NCBI GenBank assembly: GCA_032622095.1
Contig: CP136066.1
Span: 182,564,716-182,628,715, forward strand
Direction: 5' to 3'
Length of the DNA stretch: 64,000 nucleotides
Source: Siphonodentalium dalli
Taxonomy: Eukaryota > Mollusca > Scaphopoda > Gadilida > Siphonodentaliidae
A program made the position numbers and the translations under genes. The notes under the pieces were generated by a model. That model searched no databases, was not told the origin of the DNA, and saw only the letters and a program-made list of their open reading frames with translations. Below are positions 58,030 to 64,000 of the stretch, one piece after another. Position 1 is the first letter of the stretch. Each line of letters starts with the position of its first letter.

Positions 58030-58871
58030 TCGTGTGTTGGCTCGAGGTTTAATATTTTTGTCTGAATATGACTCTCAGACTATTTTTCAAAGCTTTGACG
58101 AATTTGCCCTTTTCCAATGTAAACTTTTGATTAAACATTTAATTTATAGTATCTTATTTTATTAATATTTTAATTTATAGTATCTTATTGTATTAAACTT
58201 TTAATTTATAGTATATTATTGTAATAATTGGACTTGTATCTCAGTAGCGTTTATATAGCAATCGTTTTGACATGCGAAATCTCATTATTGGAGAGTTAAT
58301 AATGACAATGAGAATAAAGTGCACTATTGTGTTATTTGGCATGAATCCACTTCGAGTGCACTGAGTCCCTTAAAGGCACGTGCGGCCTTAATTGTCGAAA
58401 ATATTCATATTTGTTCCAAACACCGTAAACATAAAAACATTAAAACGCATACAGTTCCGTTCATATATACCATGACCATCGCGTAAACAGCATGTTATAA
58501 TAAAGACCTACTATATTTTACCTAAGCAAGAGTCTGATTGTGTTACAGAAGACAGCACAATGCTACTGGCTAATCACACACAAATGGCATAAACGCTCTT
58601 TATTAGTTCCATATCAGGTATTCATCAACAAAGAACGCTCTTTATGTTTACCATCATAATATAAACAAACACCAGAAAAGTTACTTTTAATGCCTTTGTT
58701 TACATAACAATGGTCAAAAATATGACAATAACATACTGTTTATGCGATATTTCTTATTTGTATACGGCCAAAGTCTATCTACATTTTGATGTTCTTTCTG
58801 TTTGTGGCGGTTTTTGACGGGTGGAGATATTTGCACAGGACACCCACCGCCAAGGCCAACCGTGTCTTTAA

Positions 58872-59219
58872 AGGTGTATTGTACACTAAAATCGGCCATT
58901 TTATGAGACCATCTCCCTTTATACTCCACAGAATATATGCAACAAATGGATGAATTTGAGCTATGATTTAGTGCAAAAATACGCTCGTGTTTTCTATCAA
59001 CAATGCAAACAACATGGTAATTATAATGAAAATGAATTTATGACTCGAGTCATAAAATAATGTTCATTATAGTTACCATGTTGTTTGCCTCATACATAGA
59101 GCTCACAGGTGTATGTTGCACTAATCCATTGCTCAAATGCATTCATTTGTTGGATATATTCTGCCGAGTATAATAGGAGATGGTTCCATTACTAGCCGTA
59201 TTTAGTGTACAGTACCCCT
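58872..59219. mobile_element. TTAA-target MITE S
   Basis: 348 bp between TTAA at 58868-58871 and 59220-59223, ending AGGTGTATTGTACACTAAA and TTTAGTGTACAGTACCCCT. It is a near-complete foldback with GCAAACAACATGGTAA arms around a central TGACTCGAGTCA. Confidence 0.8.
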
Positions 59220-59223
59220 TTAA

Positions 59224-59603
59224 GAGGGAGGTAAAGTGGCAATATTTGAATTGGGAATTCAGTGTTTATTTTTTGAAAAAGATTGATAAAACCTTACAAA
59301 GCACAGGTGGTCATGTCACACCTTACGGAAAGTTTGAATACTCATTTTGATTTTCATCCCAGGTTAGATATTATTGGACATTATTAAACAGTAGGTCACC
59401 ATTGCTTATCGTTAGCTTATTTCCATGAAATGTCACAAAACAAAACATAAAATGAAAAATTTGCTTTACGGAGTCACTAGATATATGATCAAACATTCCA
59501 ACAAGAAATGAAGCATTATTCTACGGTTTGTAAATATTTTGTAATCTTGTCTTGAAAATTAACACTGAATTCTCAATTTAAATGTTGCACCTTTACCTCC
59601 GTC
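59224..59603. mobile_element. TTAA-target MITE Q
   Basis: 380 bp with ~50-bp imperfect terminal repeats (GAGGGAGGTAAAG ... CTTTACCTCCGTC), TTAA on the left shared with MITE S and TTAA at 59604-59607 on the right. Confidence 0.8.
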
Positions 59604-59685
59604 TTAAAATTGTTTCCTTTTGTAGATGAGAAGTGAGCTGATAGTCACGAATGGGATAATATGGATTCCGTTTGATTTGTGACAG

Positions 59686-59861
59686 CCAGATGGAAACTGT
59701 TTAGAATTGGCGAAACGGTGTTACTAGACTATTCAAAGTCCATCCAGTGCACTTTGACACTAGAATCACCATGTCTAAATGAGTGTGTGAGCACATTTAA
59801 GAAGAAAGACAGCTCAAAAAGTTTGTCTGAAACATATGCAATATACAAGGACAAGAACTGA
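59686..59861 (+). CDS. Candidate terminal exon of the receptor (uncertain)
   Basis: After an acceptor-like TTTGTGACAG, a frame compatible with the one leftover base of exon 8 stays open for about 58 codons and ends in TGA. The peptide begins ARWKLFRIGETV and ends SETYAIYKDKN, plausibly a cytoplasmic tail with two tyrosines. Alternative in-phase acceptors give very short tails: 57090 (G-T-Q-stop), 57501 (G-T-E-stop) and 59626 (D-E-K-stop). A continuation outside the window is also possible. Nothing in the sequence decides between these. Confidence 0.25.
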
Positions 59862-60039
59862 TATTGCCGAAGATGTTCGTAGGTTACTTAGTTACTTTTG
59901 TTTAACAGATAATAACAAGGTGTCAGATATTGTTTGTACAGAGTATATACGACGTCTTACCTGGAGCATGCTCGAATAAGAAATTATTCAACTCATGGCA
60001 TGTAGATTACATTATATTATAGAGTTGGCTTTTTTTGGT

Positions 60040-60920
60040 CATTGTCCGCACATAATCAGCTTAGAGTCGCCTCGTTATGAGTCGATAATGTGACTAAACT
60101 GTACACATTTTCAGCACATTAACGACTCAAACTGAGGAGGTTCTGAGCAGATTATCTACCTAAATATGAACAGATACCCCATCCCGACAAAATAAATACG
60201 GAAATGTATCCACAATATACTGAGGCGTGTCCAACTAAAATTAAACTCTACACTGAAAACTGTTTTCACAGGAACGACGTCAGTTTGCAAAGTGGCAATA
60301 TCCGGCTGAATTTACATTGCGGTACAGTTTCGGGTTTTCGTGCGTTTGAAATGAAACTTAAATATTACGCGTTTTAGTTTATTGAACTAGGGTTCCTGCC
60401 ACAATAATGTATCTCTTCAACATGTCCTTGCACAAATACCCACATAATCGACCTGTAAAGTGAAATAGTCACATAATGTGATTATTGGATTAAGAAATAA
60501 GCAGATAATGGAGTCATGACCGTTATTTCGTTTTATGGTGTGGGCCACAGTGAAAACACATGTCAAGGAGCGTACACCTGAAAAGTCGTGAGTTGGCTTA
60601 TTTGTGTCATTGTGCGCACATAATCTGATTAGAACCACCTCATTATGAGTCGAAAATGTGACTAAGACATGTTCAGTACATTATCTACTCAAAATGAGGA
60701 GATTCTCAGCAGATTATTAACCTAAAACAAGTTATATTATTAGCAGTTAATGTGCGGATTTTTGGGAGTGCAGGCTGTTCTCTTAAACTTTTTATCGGTA
60801 AGTGGATAATCTTATGTGTTCTCTGTAAAACTTAGATTTATATTAACTTCTCATGGAGGGACTTCGAACAGTCTAGCAGTTTGTGTCGGTGACAACTTGG
60901 CGGGATACAAATTAACGGTG
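60040..60920 (+). repeat. Repeat F copies 3-4 and a repeat shared with 32.65-33.0 kb
   Basis: 60040-60175 is the right half of repeat F and 60413-60775 a full copy. The latter interrupts a repeat otherwise seen at 32645-33010 (TACTGAGGCGTGTCCAA ... TTTATTGAACTA ... GGATAATC). Confidence 0.55.
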
Positions 60921-61059
60921 GAATTTGATAAACAGATCATGTTTTTGTTGACAACTCATGTATAGTGTCCATCAGTTCACGCCCAAATGGGTGATTTGTC
61001 CCGTGTTTTACCTCGTCTATATATATATGTATAGACGACCTCCTACAGGAACTCACAGG

Positions 61060-62835
61060 CCGTGAGTCAGCATAATCCGTGGTTTAAACCCGAGACCGCA
61101 GGTCTAAGTGACGCATTCGTCATATCTGGTTTAAACCTGGTCCAGCCAGACCAGTGGTTTAGCAGTAGTGTCTCTGTATCGTCAAGATAATTGAACGTAC
61201 TTTCCTAATGCGGACCGCCTCGTTTTATTGATTGCGAAAATCAATAATTACGACAGCGGTCATATTTTGAATGGAAATTTATAAGCGAGAAGCAGTTACA
61301 CATATAAAGCGTATGGGGATAAGTTTTTGTCAATTTCAATATTGTTTTTGCGTTTTATACGCTTAAACCGGCAACTAAACCATCTAATTCGGCCGTCCAG
61401 CTAAACCAGCTTTATCGAGGGTAAACTTGAGATGACGAATCCGTCTTTTCTTCATCGCGGTTTAGAATTGTCAAACAATCAATCAAAGGGTGGAGCTGTA
61501 AATAATCTCGAGTGAAGGCGTGTCTAAGTTGTGACTGCTGACTGGTGCTATCATGTCACAGTTGATTCATTCGCACGCGAGCTTTGCTCAGATATGGACA
61601 TGTTCCTAAATATATGGGTTTTACAACTATCTCGTGGTGTTTTTGTTTGGCTTGTGGCAATCACAAATACTGGTGTTTTCTACGAATTCATTTGAAGGGT
61701 TCAACGTTTTAATTTGACACCAAAACGATGCTACTGCATGACCAGATATGATATACACATAGTTTGCAATCCTAACTTTATATTGCTATATGAGTCAAAT
61801 TTGATAACTTATTTTGATGTAGATCTTGCCACAAAGCTCTACTCTGGCTACGCCCATAAATTCCCATAATATTCTACCAGTTCAAAACCTGGGAACCTTT
61901 TTGATTTTCTGAATGACGGGAAATTTATGACATTGAAAAAATAATATGTATTAATCCGATCTCAATTTGTGTTTAAATCAATTTAACAAATGGCATGTCT
62001 CTCAACGCGAGTTTCACGCTCTGTTCATCACTTTGTTTGTGATAGATATCTGCAAGATGCTTCACCCGCAAAGACACAATTTTGTGTATTTACGTGTATA
62101 TCTGTATATATTAAATCTGTCTATTTGTCTGTTCGCAACTCTTCTTCAATACTCATGGACCGATTTCAATTTATATTAGGTGTCGTGATTCGGGTGGTAT
62201 AACGGCGTTATATTTAAAAATCTTGAATTAAAAATAAATAAAATATAATTTAAAAGAAATGAAAAAATTGTGTTAAATTGAGCAAGGAGTTGAATCTAAA
62301 AAGAAACAAAATTAAAAATTTAAATTAACATTGTTTGTTTCAAATTTAATTAAAGTTTTTAATTAAAATGTTCAAATGATCAAAATGTGCGCAAAGCCCC
62401 TCTGGCGCTGAATAAAGTCTCCATAATCGAGTCAATCATGGACCAAGAGGCCAGTCAAGTAAAGGCAATTTGCTTATGAGTGCACACCATAAGCGGCATT
62501 TGAACTGTTGGAAGTTGGCAACCATGCAGTGGGACAGCTTTTGATAAAGAAATATATTAGTCAATGAGCGATACTTGTTTCTCAATGAATAAATCCATTG
62601 AGCGCGCACGCGGTCACGATAATTTATGACTTGTCAATATCGGCCTATCTTTTGATACGATTGGTAAGAGGGTAGTTTTATTGCATAATCATATCACCGA
62701 ATCGAGTTGTTAATTAGCTGGCAACTGAACGACAAAAACGCCCCCTTAGACCCGGTTTGGCTGGACCTCCAATGTAGGTTTAAACCAGGTTTAAACTCGG
62801 AGGTGTAAACCAGAGATGACGAATCGGGCCACATT
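61060..62835. mobile_element. Composite inverted-terminal element H, copy 2
   Basis: The left part matches 12590-12850 (TTTAGCAGTAGTGTCTCTG ... GCTTAAACCGGCAAC). The right part matches 13430-13625 (CAATTAGCTGGCAACTG, GACCCGGTTTGGCTGGACC). The middle, 61960-62520, matches 12850-13420 in reverse orientation. An extra ~500 bp at 61450-61960 is unique. Confidence 0.6.
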
Positions 62836-63086
62836 GTCACCAGAGGGTGTTCTATATAATAGATTCCATCTCGTGCCCATGCCCGACAACGGTCGACAAT
62901 GTACGTATCCTCGCTTACTCAAAAGAGTTTACTGAATAAATGTTATATGTATACAAAGAAATGTGGACATTTGAATACTCCTTTCAAAAAAGGGAAATTA
63001 TTGCCATTGACAGTTTGTCCACACGTAAACGCTCAAACTTCAGAACAGAAATGGCTGATGTAAGTATTGACATATAGAGCATGCAA

Positions 63087-63935
63087 CTCAACATATCCTT
63101 GCGCAAATACGCTCATAATCGACCTATAGTGGCAAATAGGTTCATAAATGCCAGCCTGTTCTCCCGAAAACGAGCACATTGACTGCTCATAATAGAACTT
63201 ATTTTAGGTAGATAATCTGCATAGAATCGCCTCATTTTGAGTTGAACAATGTGCTGAAAATGAAATAATAGTCACAGTATCGACTCATAATGAGGCTATT
63301 CTAAGCAGAGTATGTGCGGACAATGATACAAATAAACCAACTCACGACCGTTCAGGTGTACGCTCCTTAACGACTGTTTTCACTGTGGCCCGCGCCATAA
63401 TACGAAATAACGGGTAGGAGTTCATTATCTGCATATTTAAAATCAAATAATCACATTATGTACCTATTTCGCATCATAGATCGATTATATGCGTTTTTCC
63501 GCGAGGATTTGTTGCATAATGTATTAATTGATTCTAAAATAAGCAGATAATTGACTCATATCCGTTTTCCCAACATATCCTATCGCAAATTCGCACATAA
63601 TCGACATATAATGTGAAGTAGGTACAAAATGTAATTATCTGATTCTGAAATAAGCATATAATGGACTCATATCCGTTATTCTGTTTTATGGCGCGGCCAC
63701 AGTGGAATCACGTGTTAGTGAGCGTACACAAGAAATGTTGTAAGTTGGCTTATTTGTGTCATTGTCCGCACATACTCTTCTTAGAATTGCCGCATTATGA
63801 GTCGATAATGTTACTAAATCGCTCTCATTTTAAGCACATTATCGATTCAAACTGAGGCGATTCTAAGCGGATTTATCTACCTAAAACAAATATTATAAGC
63901 AGATAATGTGCGGATTTTGGGGGAACAGGCTGGCG
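63087..63935. repeat. Repeat F copies 5 (minus) and 6 (plus), head to head
   Basis: 63140-63515 is a reverse-complement full copy and 63560-63935 a direct full copy. A fragment of the F start also lies at 63087-63140. The layout makes a large imperfect inverted repeat at the right edge of the window. Confidence 0.6.
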
Positions 63936-64000
63936 AAATGCTAAGAACATGCCTTGCTGAATGTTGATCGGCAATCACAAACACTTTCTGACCCCTTCAT

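Noticed and set aside
53000-64000. Tyrosine kinase or guanylate cyclase exons after the transmembrane segment
   Set aside because: I looked for HRDLAARN, DFG and cyclase-type motifs in the available frames and saw none. Small exons could be missed, and the domain may lie outside the window.

Overview
The window looks like AT-rich nuclear DNA from an invertebrate animal. It has spliced exons, long introns packed with transposon debris, gypsy and LINE retroelement sequence, a tRNA-derived SINE and many foldback MITEs. Two repeat styles point to a mollusc or another lophotrochozoan: degenerate 'inaccurate-palindrome' repeats with phrases like 'gagttatggccc/tgcccttg', and LINE relics with a GDEFH...CP-type C-terminus. 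This taxonomic call is inference; no rRNA or mitochondrial marker is present.

One host gene is clear. On the + strand, eight exons between 17575 and 52848 join in consistent phase into at least 1114 codons. They encode a signal peptide, a first Venus-flytrap (VFT, receptor-family ligand-binding) domain, a second VFT domain, one transmembrane helix and a short cytoplasmic tail. Both VFTs resemble the metabotropic-glutamate type. Neither a seven-helix domain nor a kinase or cyclase is visible by the end of the window. The C-terminus is unresolved: the last sure exon ends in phase 1 at 52848. A candidate terminal exon lies at 59686-59861, and the gene could also run past 64000. The tandem-VFT, single-pass layout is the most interesting content here.

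Layout. 1-17.5 kb: no intact gene; nested MITEs, a decayed C2H2 zinc-finger relic (about 6.48-6.93 kb), an array of AAGAACC/GGTTCTT palindromes (10.1-10.7 kb) and a LINE relic (14.7-17.2 kb). 17.6-19.7 kb: exons 1-3, with MITEs inserted right at two splice sites. 19.7-35.6 kb: intron 3, holding a 9.7-kb gypsy-type LTR retrotransposon in antisense (22380-32058). 35.6-36.5 kb: exon 4 (rest of VFT1). 41.85-43.3 kb: exon 5 (linker and nearly all of VFT2). 47.55-52.85 kb: exons 6-8 (end of VFT2, transmembrane segment, tail). 52.85-64 kb: repeats, several TTAA-target MITEs and a cluster of one interspersed family at 54.4, 60 and 63 kb.

The retrotransposon has two ~1-kb LTRs that look nearly identical, a tRNA-Lys-type primer binding site, a polypurine tract, TTAA target duplications and recognisable gag, protease, RT, RNase H and integrase. 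It is broken by several frameshifts and by a 98-bp internal duplication. A canonical -1 slippery heptamer sits at the gag-protease junction.
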